Source: a virus | DNA: 22,474 nt | Direction: 5' to 3' (one strand) | IMG/VR virus record: IMGVR_UViG_3300007234_000117 | Coordinates: 1 to 22,474 of that record | In this document: positions 12,234 to 19,204 of the stretch, piece after piece | Layout: each line of letters starts with the position of its first letter | Position numbering within the stretch: the first letter of the stretch is position 1 | Program-made: the position numbers and the translations under genes | Notes under the pieces: model-generated | The model's input: only the letters and a program-made list of their open reading frames with translations | Database searches by the model: none | What the model was told of the DNA's origin: nothing

Positions 12234-13252
12234 TGACCACCGCGCTGATCGACGCAGACATCATTGCGTACCGTGCGTCAGCCGTGGTTGAGGATGACTT
12301 CGGCGACGGGCCAGTATTCGATCCATCGAAGGTTCACGATACCGTAGACCACCTCGTACAAAAGTGGACCCACCGGTTCCGAAAGGCCAAGGTGGTCATG
12401 TGTCTATCGGACACCAACAACTTCCGTAAGACGCTTGGGGGTTCTTACAAAGAGAACCGAAAGGATAAGTCCCGTCCTATAGGTCTCAGTACTGCCATTG
12501 AGTATATCCGTGAGAAATACACCACCGTCACGATCCCGTGGTTGGAGGCTGACGACGTGTTGTCTCTCCTCGCCGCTAAGGACCCTAACGCTGTTGTTAT
12601 AACCATCGATAAAGACCTGATGTCTGTACCGTGTCGGTTCTTCAATCCCGACAGTATGAAACGCCCAATGAAGATCAGTAAAGCTATAGCTGATCGGAAC
12701 TGGATGACCCAGACCATCGTTGGTGACGCTGTGGATGGTTACTCAGGGGCTCCTGGGAGTGGGGCTAAGGCAGCGGAGGTTATTCTAGCGAACCCCCACC
12801 GTCTCACTCGTTCAGTACGAGAGATCACCAAGGGAAAGCGTAGAGGAGATAAGGAAGTCAAATGGACACCAGGAGAATCGTGTACGCTCTGGCAGAGCAT
12901 TGTGGACTACTACGTCAAAGGTGGTTCGACCGAGGACGACGCTATCTACAACGCTCGAATGGCCCGAATCCTGCGAGCGGAGGACTACAATCACGAAACC
13001 CAGGAGATCACGTTATGGCATCCAACGACGCCCGTGAAGATTATATCAACCACCCTACGCACTACACCCTCGGTAGTATCGAAGTCTACGATTTCATCAC
13101 CGCCTGGGACCTCAACTTTACCGAAGGTAACATCATCAAATACATCATCCGAGCCCCTCATAAAGGGACGAAGATCAAAGACCTTAAAAAAGCCCAGTGG
13201 TACCTCAACCGACTCATCGAAAACGCTGAGTCAGAGTCGTTCGACCACCTGA
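12233..13252 (+). CDS. 5'-3' exonuclease (T7 gp6-like) with an overprinted C-terminal tail
   Basis: 339 aa from ATG 12233; a start at 12194 would cover the membrane peptide. Family features: ALIDADIIAYR at the N-terminus, WLEADDVLSLLA (about 103-113), VVITIDKDLMSVPC (121-134) and VGDAVDGYSGAPGSGAKAAE (163-182), giving the acidic cluster of FEN-like nucleases. In T7 this enzyme degrades host DNA and removes RNA primers. The fold should end near ITLWHP (residue 264). The frame nevertheless stays open for 75 more residues, 36 of them Ser or Thr, that overlap the DUF3310 gene in another frame. Either the stop codon was lost and the tail is real, or the sequence has an error. Confidence 0.88.
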   Translation: MTTALIDADIIAYRASAVVEDDFGDGPVFDPSKVHDTVDHLVQKWTHRFRKAKVVMCLSDTNNFRKTLGGSYKENRKDKSRPIGLSTAIEYIREKYTTVTIPWLEADDVLSLLAAKDPNAVVITIDKDLMSVPCRFFNPDSMKRPMKISKAIADRNWMTQTIVGDAVDGYSGAPGSGAKAAEVILANPHRLTRSVREITKGKRRGDKEVKWTPGESCTLWQSIVDYYVKGGSTEDDAIYNARMARILRAEDYNHETQEITLWHPTTPVKIISTTLRTTPSVVSKSTISSPPGTSTLPKVTSSNTSSEPLIKGRRSKTLKKPSGTSTDSSKTLSQSRSTT

Positions 13253-13269
13253 CGGGGGTGATGCGATGA
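13015..13269 (+). CDS. DUF3310 family protein
   Basis: 84 aa from ATG 13015. The sequence INHPTHYTLGSIEVYDFITAWDLNFTEGNIIKYIIRAPHKG, then DLKKAQWYLNRLIE, carries the recognisable DUF3310 pattern (HYxxGxIEvidfi, gNxiKYixRa.hKg, dLkKa.wYL). These proteins are widespread in phages next to nucleotide metabolism genes; their biochemical role is not established. The first 238 bases overlap the extended exonuclease frame. No clear Shine-Dalgarno sequence is seen before this ATG. It overlaps the next gene by four bases. Confidence 0.88.
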   Translation: MASNDAREDYINHPTHYTLGSIEVYDFITAWDLNFTEGNIIKYIIRAPHKGTKIKDLKKAQWYLNRLIENAESESFDHLTGVMR

Positions 13270-13703
13270 TGCGGTATGCCGGTAGTGTTAATCTCGTTCG
13301 TCAAATGCATGAGGCTTACGAGAAGCCAGTTGATCTCCCACTAGACTCAACCACACTCAATGACCTTGGTCTCTCAATGACCTTAATCGCTGAGGAGTTC
13401 CTTGAGGTAGGGGAGGCAGTACGCGCTGTTCACAATGCCATTTACATGAAGAAGGGTGCGGCTACCCAGCGTCGGTGTAAGGCAAACCTCCTTAAGGAAC
13501 TGTGTGATCTCCAGTACGTATTGGACAGTATGTTCGTGACCTTCGGTCTACCTAAGGATGCCGCGTTCAAGCGTGTTCACGATTCCAACATGACTAAATT
13601 AGGAGACGACGGGCGTCCTATTCGACGGGAAGACGGGAAAATTCTTAAAGGACCTAATTACCAACCACCTGAAATGGAAATTTTGATAGAGGACACCATA
13701 TGA
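13266..13703 (+). CDS. MazG-like nucleotide pyrophosphohydrolase
   Basis: 145 aa, all helical. Metal-binding acidic residues of the all-alpha NTP pyrophosphatase superfamily appear as IAEEFLEVGEA (Glu43, Glu44, Glu47) and KELCDLQYVLDSM (Glu78, Asp81). The ending FKRVHDSNMTKLG, then DDGRPIRREDGKILKGPNYQPPE, is typical of phage phosphoribosyl-ATP pyrophosphohydrolase-like / MazG proteins. It likely hydrolyses a nucleoside triphosphate to the monophosphate, supplying precursors or acting on an alarmone-like substrate; the substrate is not known. It overlaps DUF3310 and the reductase gene by four bases each, forming a coupled nucleotide module. Confidence 0.85.
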   Translation: MMRYAGSVNLVRQMHEAYEKPVDLPLDSTTLNDLGLSMTLIAEEFLEVGEAVRAVHNAIYMKKGAATQRRCKANLLKELCDLQYVLDSMFVTFGLPKDAAFKRVHDSNMTKLGDDGRPIRREDGKILKGPNYQPPEMEILIEDTI

Positions 13704-15397
13704 CTTTTCGTTCCAACCGAAACCCTATGTTTCGTTCGCAATTCTCTGAGGACATCTTCAATCACAAGTACGCACATGAGGGTTGTGAAACTTGGGACGA
13801 CCTCTCGCGTATTCTCGTTGACGACGTGATGTCGCCATACGTTACCTCGGGGGGTGTATCTAAGGATGTCCGGAGTAGGACCTACGAGTTCATCAGGGAC
13901 CTAAAGTTCATCCCTGGTGGGCGGTACCTCTATTACGCGGGACGTGATAAGAAGTTCTTCAACAACTGTTATCTCCTTCGCGCTGAGGAAGACACCAGGG
14001 AGGATTGGGCTAATCTGTCGTGGAAGTCTGAAAGCTGTCTGATGACCGGTGGGGGTATTGGGACGGATTACTCCGTCTACCGTCCCCAAGGTCAGAAGCT
14101 GAAAGGTACCGGGGGTCTGTCCTCCGGTCCGATCCCAAAGATACAGATGATCAATGAGATTGGTCGGAGAGTTATGCAGGGTGGGTCAAGACGCTCTGCA
14201 ATCTACGCCAGCCTGAATTGGAAACACGGTGATGCTGGCGCACTTCTAGCAGCAAAGAACTGGCACGATATGCCTGTTGGTAGTACGGGACAGTCGTTAG
14301 CTGACGTGAAGAAGGACGACTTCAATTTCCCAGCTCCACTCGACATGACGAACATTTCATTGAACTATGACACCGAGTGGTTGTTGGACTTTTGGAAGAC
14401 CGGGGAGGTAGGTGATGTATTCCGTCAGAACTGCCTTCAGGCCCTATCGACGGGTGAACCAGGTTTCTCCTTCAACTTCTTTGAGCAAGAGAACGAGACC
14501 TTACGAAACGCCTGTACCGAAGTCACCAGCGCCGACGACAGCGACGTGTGTAACTTGGGCTCCCTCAATCTTGGTCGGATTGAGTCGCTTAATGAACTTA
14601 AGGAGGTCGTTGAGTGTGCCACCACATTCCTACTGTGTGGAACGCTACGAGCTGACCTCCCGTATGACAAAGTCAAACAAGTCCGAGAAAAGAACCGACG
14701 TCTCGGTCTAGGTCTAATGGGGCTACATGAATGGCTAATCAAACAAGGGGAGAAGTACCATGTTACAGAGGAACTCAAACGATGGCTCCACGTTTACAAG
14801 CGAGTTAGTGACGTTACATCTGAACGTGTCTCAAATGCATTATCGATTAGCCAACCTATTGCCAATCGCGCCATCGCGCCTACAGGTTCAATTGGCATAC
14901 TTGCAGGGACCTCTACAGGAATTGAGCCGGTCTACGCAGTTGCTTATCGAAGACGTTATCTCAAGTCAGGAACTCGGTGGCACTACCAGTACGTCATAGA
15001 CGCCGCTGCCCAAGAGCTTATCGATCTTTATGGAACCAAGCCGGAAACCATCGAGTCCGCCATCGATCTCTCTACTGACTATGAACGGCGGATTAGTTTC
15101 CAGGCCGATGTTCAAGACTTCGTTGATATGTCGATCTCTTCAACGATTAACCTCCCTGAGTGGGGCTCTAAGGAGAACAACCCTGACACGGTCGGAAGTT
15201 TTGTTGACGCTCTTTCAAAGTACGCTCATCGCCTTCGTGGCTTTACCGCTTATCCCGATGGGGCTCGTGGTGGTCAGCCTTTGGTGTCTGTTCCTTATGA
15301 AGACGCTGTTAATAGGCTCGGTGAGGAGTTTGAAGAGCATGTTGAAACACACGATGTCTGCTCTCTTACCGGACATGGTGGAACCTGTGGAGTCTGA
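13700..15397 (+). CDS. Ribonucleotide reductase, probably class II (adenosylcobalamin-dependent)
   Basis: 565 aa catalytic subunit making deoxyribonucleotides. Visible landmarks: Cys90 in FFNNCYLL and Cys284 in VCNLGSLN, the probable redox pair; Asn270, Cys272 and Glu274 in RNACTEVT, the radical active site; a Gly-rich MTGGGIGTDYS (115-125); APTGSIGILAGTSTGIEP; and a C-terminal cysteine pair (Cys554 and Cys563 in CSLTGHGGTCGV) for reduction by thioredoxin. No ATP-cone is visible at the N-terminus and no small radical subunit gene lies nearby. This favours the class II type found in some T7-like marine phages and implies that the host supplies or imports cobalamin. It overlaps the MazG-like gene by ATGA. 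Confidence 0.92.
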   Translation: MTFRSNRNPMFRSQFSEDIFNHKYAHEGCETWDDLSRILVDDVMSPYVTSGGVSKDVRSRTYEFIRDLKFIPGGRYLYYAGRDKKFFNNCYLLRAEEDTREDWANLSWKSESCLMTGGGIGTDYSVYRPQGQKLKGTGGLSSGPIPKIQMINEIGRRVMQGGSRRSAIYASLNWKHGDAGALLAAKNWHDMPVGSTGQSLADVKKDDFNFPAPLDMTNISLNYDTEWLLDFWKTGEVGDVFRQNCLQALSTGEPGFSFNFFEQENETLRNACTEVTSADDSDVCNLGSLNLGRIESLNELKEVVECATTFLLCGTLRADLPYDKVKQVREKNRRLGLGLMGLHEWLIKQGEKYHVTEELKRWLHVYKRVSDVTSERVSNALSISQPIANRAIAPTGSIGILAGTSTGIEPVYAVAYRRRYLKSGTRWHYQYVIDAAAQELIDLYGTKPETIESAIDLSTDYERRISFQADVQDFVDMSISSTINLPEWGSKENNPDTVGSFVDALSKYAHRLRGFTAYPDGARGGQPLVSVPYEDAVNRLGEEFEEHVETHDVCSLTGHGGTCGV

Positions 15398-15399
15398 CT

Positions 15400-15624
15400 A
15401 TGGCGGAACGTGATTATCGTAAGGAGTACCTCGACTACCATTCTAAGTCGGAACAGAAAAAGCGGCGGGCTTCAAGGAATGCTGCCCGTCGTGAGCTGTC
15501 GAAGGAGGGTAGGGTCTCTAAGGGGGATGGGAAGGATGTCCACCACAAGGACCATAATCCCCGGAATAACAGTAAAAAGAACCTTGCTGTACAGTCTAAA
15601 TCCAAGAATAGGAGTGATCAATGA
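15400..15624 (+). CDS. Small HNH-type protein
   Basis: 74 aa starting two bases after the reductase stop. The basic N-terminus RKEYLDYHSKSEQKKRRASRN is followed by DVHHKDHNPRNNSKKNL, which has the HH and N residues of an HNH nuclease core, and by a polar QSKSKNRSD tail. Near-identical architecture recurs in small proteins of T7-like phages, annotated as HNH endonucleases (from memory). The gene is compact and lacks extra domains, so it may act as a nicking or packaging-related nuclease; activity is unproven. It overlaps the next start by four bases. Confidence 0.75.
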   Translation: MAERDYRKEYLDYHSKSEQKKRRASRNAARRELSKEGRVSKGDGKDVHHKDHNPRNNSKKNLAVQSKSKNRSDQ

Positions 15625-15845
15625 GTAATAAAGGACCCTTAGTGGACCTAGAAACCGAAATAACGCTACCTATGACCGCTTACGGACTCATCGACCTACT
15701 AGATACTGAGTGGCCCGCCCGTTGTATTCTCCCTGGGGAGTCTATCGAGGCGGCTAACCGGTACGCCGGGGCTCGTGACATGATCGACATACTAGTCAGT
15801 CTTAAAGCTGAAGAGCAAGGAGCCGATCAGGATGATGATCCGTGA
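15621..15845 (+). CDS. Small acidic protein, unknown (74 aa)
   Basis: 74 codons, ATG overlapping the previous stop, with AGGAGTG upstream. The sequence runs MSNKGPLVDLETEITLPMTAYGLIDLLDTEWP, then AANRYAGARDMIDILVSLKAEEQGADQDDDP, so it is acidic and helical at its end. Its first codons coincide with a degenerate copy of the promoter-like element (15625-15641). Its end overlaps the acetyltransferase start by 14 bases. No family recognised. Confidence 0.6.
   Translation: MSNKGPLVDLETEITLPMTAYGLIDLLDTEWPARCILPGESIEAANRYAGARDMIDILVSLKAEEQGADQDDDP
15625..15641 (+). promoter_or_regulatory. Partial copy of the phage promoter element
   Basis: GTAATAAAGGACCCTTA matches the upstream (recognition) half of the element at 1493 at 15 of 17 positions. 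The following TATAGAGGAG half is not conserved (GTGGACCT instead). It lies just before the virion gene block. It may be a weak promoter, a decayed one, or coincidence with the first codons of the gene that starts at 15621. Confidence 0.35.
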
Positions 15846-16284
15846 GTATCAGGCGTCAGACATAGACGCGATGATCAAGCTAGGTGCCATGTTCCATGAT
15901 GAAGGGGGCTATAGTCACTTGGACTATGATCCCCAAGACCTCAGGAACCTTGGTCACTCAGCACTCACAGATCGTCAGAATTACGCAGCCTTCGTCGCGG
16001 TGGATGGGAACATCCTCAAAGGGATGATCGCTGGTTTCATCTACAAGCACTTCTTCGGGTCCGATAAATGCGCCGCTGACCTCCTCTTCTACGTGGACCC
16101 CCTATTCCGTGGGGGGACTACTGGACCCCGCCTCTTAAAGCGGCTTGAGGTGTGGGCTAAGGATTCTGGGGCTAAAGACTTAGTCTTAGGTATCTCCTCG
16201 TCCATCCACGCTGATAGGACGGCTCAGCTTTATGAGAAACTTGGGTTCCCACAGATTGGGACTATGCATAAAAAGAGGTTATAA
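15832..16284 (+). CDS. GNAT family N-acetyltransferase
   Basis: 150 aa starting MMIREYQASDIDAMIKLGAMFHDEGGY, the usual GNAT opening. Motif A is LLFYVDPLFRGGTTGPRLLKRLEVWAKDSGAKDL, where RGGTTG stands for the acetyl-CoA pyrophosphate loop. The end TAQLYEKLGFPQIG is the standard LYxxxGF segment. It would transfer an acetyl group from acetyl-CoA to an unknown acceptor. A GNAT gene just before the portal region is seen in some T7-like phages. Two adjacent ATGs (15832 and 15835) are possible starts. Confidence 0.85.
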   Translation: MMIREYQASDIDAMIKLGAMFHDEGGYSHLDYDPQDLRNLGHSALTDRQNYAAFVAVDGNILKGMIAGFIYKHFFGSDKCAADLLFYVDPLFRGGTTGPRLLKRLEVWAKDSGAKDLVLGISSSIHADRTAQLYEKLGFPQIGTMHKKRL

Positions 16285-16286
16285 TC

Positions 16287-16553
16287 ATGGGTGGTATTTT
16301 CTCCTCCCCGAAGCCGCCCGCTCCAACACCAGTAAAAGTAGCGGAACCGCTACCGGCCCCGCCGCCTCCACCACCACCTCCTCCAGTAGTAAGTAAGAAA
16401 GACCCTACGGCGAGTCGCCCTGACGCGGGTGGTTTAGAGATTGCGCGGAAGGAGGCCAAGAAACAATCAGAGCGGGTCAACCGTGATCGCCTTCGGATCG
16501 CATTGAATACCGGGAACAACGGTACTTCAACAGGTCTGTCTATTGGCGTTTAA
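16287..16553 (+). CDS. Proline-rich virion/tail assembly protein, T7 gp7.3-like by position
   Basis: 88 aa starting MGGIFSSPKPPAPTP, with a run of nine consecutive prolines around residues 25-34, a basic helix (LEIARKEAKKQSERVNRDRLRIAL) and a Gly-rich end (GNNGTSTGLSIGV). Small proteins with this plan lie directly upstream of the portal gene in many podoviruses. T7 gp7.3 sits there too, is about the same size and ends in a Gly-rich tail. T7 gp7.3 is needed for tail assembly and adsorption; extending that to this protein rests mainly on position. Start is three bases after the acetyltransferase stop, with AGAGG upstream. Confidence 0.6.
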   Translation: MGGIFSSPKPPAPTPVKVAEPLPAPPPPPPPPPVVSKKDPTASRPDAGGLEIARKEAKKQSERVNRDRLRIALNTGNNGTSTGLSIGV

Positions 16554-16565
16554 TTGAGAGGTAGG

Positions 16566-18083
16566 ATGTCTGATAAAAGAGTTACAGCGAACGCCCGATA
16601 TAAGGCGCTAGCTGTTAAGCGCGAACCATATTTACGTCGCGCAAGGCGTAATGCCGAAATGACGATCCCCAGTATCCTACCTCCGGATGGGCACACTGGT
16701 TCATCCCTACTCGTTGAGCCCTTCCAGGGTTTAGGTGCTAGGGGTGTCGTCTTCCTAGCCTCCCGTCTCCTAACAGCCTTATACCCGCCGGGGACGTCTA
16801 GCTTCCGCTTGCAAATCCCCGCTGAGGTAGTCCTGGCTGAAGGTTCACCGGTAAGTGCTGAAATTGAGGGTAGCTTAGTCAACGTAGAAACTCTGATTAA
16901 CTCAGAGATTGAACGCCGACAATGGCGGTCCCCTACGAACACCGTTCTCCAGCACCTCGTAGTCGCTGGTAACGTCCTCGAGCAGATGCTCCCTGACAAC
17001 CGGATCAAGGCCTACCGCCTAGATCAGTACTGTCAGGTTAAAGACCCCGCTGGTCGCCTTATTGAACTGGTGATTGAAGAGAAAGTCTACCCTGACAACC
17101 TCCCTGAAGAAGTCAGGGGATTAGTCAAAGACGTACCTCAGAATGGTCAGGAGAAGATTAACCTGTACACTTGGGTCAAGCGTCTTAAAGACGGTACTTG
17201 GCGGGTACATCAAGAGTTAGGTGATGAAGTTATTGGGGCTTCCGTGGGTAAGACTAAGGTTCTACCCTTTAACAGCTTAGGTTGGTCCCAGGGACTCGGG
17301 GAAGACTATGCTCGGTCTAAGGTCGATGATCATATAGCCGACCTTATTTCACTAAACCACCTCCGTAAGGCAATGGTCGAAGGTGCTGCTATGGCCTCGC
17401 GCCATATCAATATGGTTCGTCCAAATGCTGCTGGTGGTCTTAAGCTTCGCCGTCGTCTCGCCCAAGCCGAGAACGGTGACTACATTGTCGGTAACCCTGA
17501 AGATGTGGAAATGAAGCAGTTCACGAACACTGCTGGTCTTGCAGTCGCCCAAGAGGAGATTTCACGACTCAGTCAGGAACTTGCCTCAGCCTTCCTTATG
17601 AACTCTTCGGCTCGTCGTGATGCTGAACGTGTTACAGCTACTGAGCTTCGTCTCATGACTGAAGAGCTTGAAGGCTCCCTCGGCGGTGTCTTCTCGATGC
17701 TCTCCCAGGATATGCAACGTAACCGTCTTATGCGTTTGATCGCTCAGATGCAGTCGAACGAACAGCTACCTGAATGGCCTGACGGTATTGTGGAGCCAAC
17801 TGTGATTACGGGCCTAGAGGCCCTTGGTCGCGAACAGGACGTGGTTCGTGTCACACAAGCTCTCCAGACCCTCCAAGGGTTTGATGAAGCTACGTTGATG
17901 TACGTCAAGATGCCTGAGCTTCTCGGTAAGCTCTTCAATGGTCTCCAACTGTCCGACGCTGTACGTTCGGAAGCGGAGGTCGCACAGAAACAACAAGAAC
18001 AAATGGCAGCACAGATCGGCCAAAGTGTGGCTGAGGCTGGTGGTGTTGCTGCGGCACAGCAAGCTGTTGCGCCGCCACAATAA
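16566..18083 (+). CDS. Head-tail connector (portal) protein, T7 gp8-like
   Basis: 505 aa. The opening KRVTANARYKALAVKREPYLRRARRNAEMTIPSILPP is typical of podovirus portals, followed by GARGVVFLASRLLTALYPPGTSSFRL and a long helical region. Near the middle is LGWSQGLGEDYARSKVDDHIADL, and ATELRLMTEELEGSLGGVFSMLSQDMQ later. The C-terminal tail is Gln/Ala-rich (EAEVAQKQQEQMAAQIGQSV). Twelve copies would form the ring through which DNA is packaged and to which the tail attaches. Start at ATG 16566 has GAGAGG four bases upstream; an in-frame TTG at 16554 is less likely. Confidence 0.93.
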   Translation: MSDKRVTANARYKALAVKREPYLRRARRNAEMTIPSILPPDGHTGSSLLVEPFQGLGARGVVFLASRLLTALYPPGTSSFRLQIPAEVVLAEGSPVSAEIEGSLVNVETLINSEIERRQWRSPTNTVLQHLVVAGNVLEQMLPDNRIKAYRLDQYCQVKDPAGRLIELVIEEKVYPDNLPEEVRGLVKDVPQNGQEKINLYTWVKRLKDGTWRVHQELGDEVIGASVGKTKVLPFNSLGWSQGLGEDYARSKVDDHIADLISLNHLRKAMVEGAAMASRHINMVRPNAAGGLKLRRRLAQAENGDYIVGNPEDVEMKQFTNTAGLAVAQEEISRLSQELASAFLMNSSARRDAERVTATELRLMTEELEGSLGGVFSMLSQDMQRNRLMRLIAQMQSNEQLPEWPDGIVEPTVITGLEALGREQDVVRVTQALQTLQGFDEATLMYVKMPELLGKLFNGLQLSDAVRSEAEVAQKQQEQMAAQIGQSVAEAGGVAAAQQAVAPPQ

Positions 18084-18094
18084 CTGGAGGAATG

Positions 18095-18925
18095 ATGCCT
18101 GAGTCCCAAGAGGTAACCCAAGAAGACCAAGGTCCCGTACCTGGTTCCGATGAGTACAACGAAATGATGGCGAGTAATTTCCGCCAATCACAAGAAGAGC
18201 ATGACGACTCTGAGACCCCACCGGTCCCGCCGATGCCTGAAGGCGGACAGGAGAAGTTTTATAACCCTAAGACCGGTGAGTACAACTGGCAGAACCACGC
18301 TAAAGAACTCCAATACCGCCTGACTAAGGATGAGAAGTCTGCAGCGAGTGATGAGAAGTCTGCAGCGAGTGACAAGACTAGTGAAGACGAAGCCGTCAAA
18401 GACATCGTTACTGAAGCTGGTCTAGATATGGACGCCCTCGGGCAATCGATTGTCGAGACCGGTGGTATCCCTGAAGACGCTAAGAAGTCCTTGGTGGACC
18501 GTGGTATTCCCGAAGAGCTTATCGACAGCTATATCGAGAATGCGAAGTACCGCCTGGAGAACTCCCAGAGCGAAGCCTTGGAGTATGTCGGAGGTACCGA
18601 CGGTTGGGATAAGATGAACGTGTGGTGTCTCGACAACCTCTCTACGGATGAACAGGCGGCATATAACGAGATGCTTGCCGGTCCTGGTTGGAAAGCTGCT
18701 GTCGATACGATTAAGGGTAAGATGAAATCTGCAACCCCTACAGGTCAAGAAGGTCTCATGATCTTCGGTGATGAAGCCTCGTCTGGCTTCTCTGGTGACG
18801 GTTATAAGAGTCGTAATCAGATGAAGGAAGATATGAAGTCCGATAAGTACCGTAATGACCCAACCTTCCGTAAGGAAGTAGCCTCGAGGGTTGCAGCGTC
18901 TCAATTTGAAGACGACGAATACTAG
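18095..18925 (+). CDS. Capsid assembly scaffolding protein, T7 gp9-like
   Basis: 276 aa, acidic, Gln/Glu/Ser-rich and free of Cys-rich or membrane segments, between portal and capsid genes as in T7. The N-terminal half is disordered (SQEVTQEDQGPVPGSDEYNE; PPVPPMPEGGQEKFYNPKTGEYNW). The C-terminal half contains DGYKSRNQMKEDMKSDKYRNDPTFRKEVASRVAAS, the conserved ending of T7-like scaffolds (yrsd..m..dm.dpRY..dp.yr..V..kia.s). Start chosen at 18095 because GGAGG (18086-18090) is four bases upstream; ATG 18092 would be only one base away. A 21-base tandem duplication repeats seven residues near position 80. A strong terminator follows. Confidence 0.9.
   Translation: MPESQEVTQEDQGPVPGSDEYNEMMASNFRQSQEEHDDSETPPVPPMPEGGQEKFYNPKTGEYNWQNHAKELQYRLTKDEKSAASDEKSAASDKTSEDEAVKDIVTEAGLDMDALGQSIVETGGIPEDAKKSLVDRGIPEELIDSYIENAKYRLENSQSEALEYVGGTDGWDKMNVWCLDNLSTDEQAAYNEMLAGPGWKAAVDTIKGKMKSATPTGQEGLMIFGDEASSGFSGDGYKSRNQMKEDMKSDKYRNDPTFRKEVASRVAASQFEDDEY
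18329..18370. repeat. Perfect 21-base tandem duplication in the scaffold gene
   Basis: Two exact adjacent copies (18329-18349, 18350-18370) encode DEKSAAS twice, followed by a partial third unit, DKTS. The reading frame is kept. The identity at third codon positions implies a recent duplication in a disordered, length-tolerant part of the protein. Confidence 0.9.
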
Positions 18926-18954
18926 ACACTGGTACTCCTGAGTATCAGGTTGAT

Positions 18955-18996
18955 GCCCCCTCCCTACAGACCAATTACTGGGAGGGGGCTTATTTA
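18955..18996 (+). terminator. Intrinsic terminator after the scaffold gene
   Basis: GCCCCCTCCC (18955-18964) and GGGAGGGGGC (18980-18989) form a perfect 10-bp GC-rich stem with a 15-base loop, followed by TTATTTAT. It lies 30 bases after the scaffold stop and separates it from the capsid region, where it could reduce readthrough. Confidence 0.88.
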
Positions 18997-18998
18997 TC

Positions 18999-19121
18999 AT
19001 TTTCAAGACCCTTATCGGTACATCAGTCGACGTGCTGTACTTTGTAGCGGACACCGACACCAACAACGCGGACGTGACCCTCCGGTTCAGCTTAGATACT
19101 TTCGACAGGAGTTCTCTGTAA
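18999..19121 (+). CDS. Possible small protein without a canonical start (about 40 aa)
   Basis: An open frame follows the terminator: from about ATT 18999 it reads IFKTLIGTSVDVLYFVADT, then DTNNADVTLRFSLDTFDRSSL, ending at a TAA that overlaps the ATG of the next small frame (TAATG). The protein-like composition and the coupled junction suggest translation. Yet there is no ATG or TTG, and the only GTG (19032) has no ribosome site. It may use a rare start codon or be a remnant. Confidence 0.3.
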   Translation: MFKTLIGTSVDVLYFVADTDTNNADVTLRFSLDTFDRSSL

Positions 19122-19204
19122 TGGTACAAAGTGACCCTATATTTTATAAAACGGTAAGCCACTGGTACGTCCCATTCTATATTCGATGGTCCCTAGGTGC
19201 GTAA
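19121..19204 (+). CDS. Very small protein upstream of the Rossmann-like gene (27 aa)
   Basis: 27 codons (MVQSDPIFYKTVSHWYVPFY, then IRWSLGA) with AGGAG at 19107-19111, nine bases before the ATG. Its stop overlaps the GTG start of the next gene by eight bases, which would supply translational coupling for a gene that has no good ribosome site of its own. Aromatic-rich, function unknown; it may serve only as a leader peptide. Confidence 0.4.
   Translation: MVQSDPIFYKTVSHWYVPFYIRWSLGA

Noticed and set aside
1586-15651. 15-base inverted match: CTAGGTCCACTAAGG (1587-1601) and CCTTAGTGGACCTAG (15637-15651)
   Set aside because: A single 15-base match between strands is expected at a rate near one in a window of this size, and the second copy is in coding sequence.
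19007-19031. Fourth promoter copy: GACCCTTAT at 19007-19015 just after the scaffold terminator
   Set aside because: Only the nine-base core matches (about 12 of 25 positions overall), and TAATA and the purine start are missing. The position is attractive but the match is too weak.
18422-19162. Long minus-strand open frame (246 codons)
   Set aside because: It mirrors the scaffold gene and terminator on the opposite strand, with no ribosome site and improbable composition. All well-supported genes are on the + strand.
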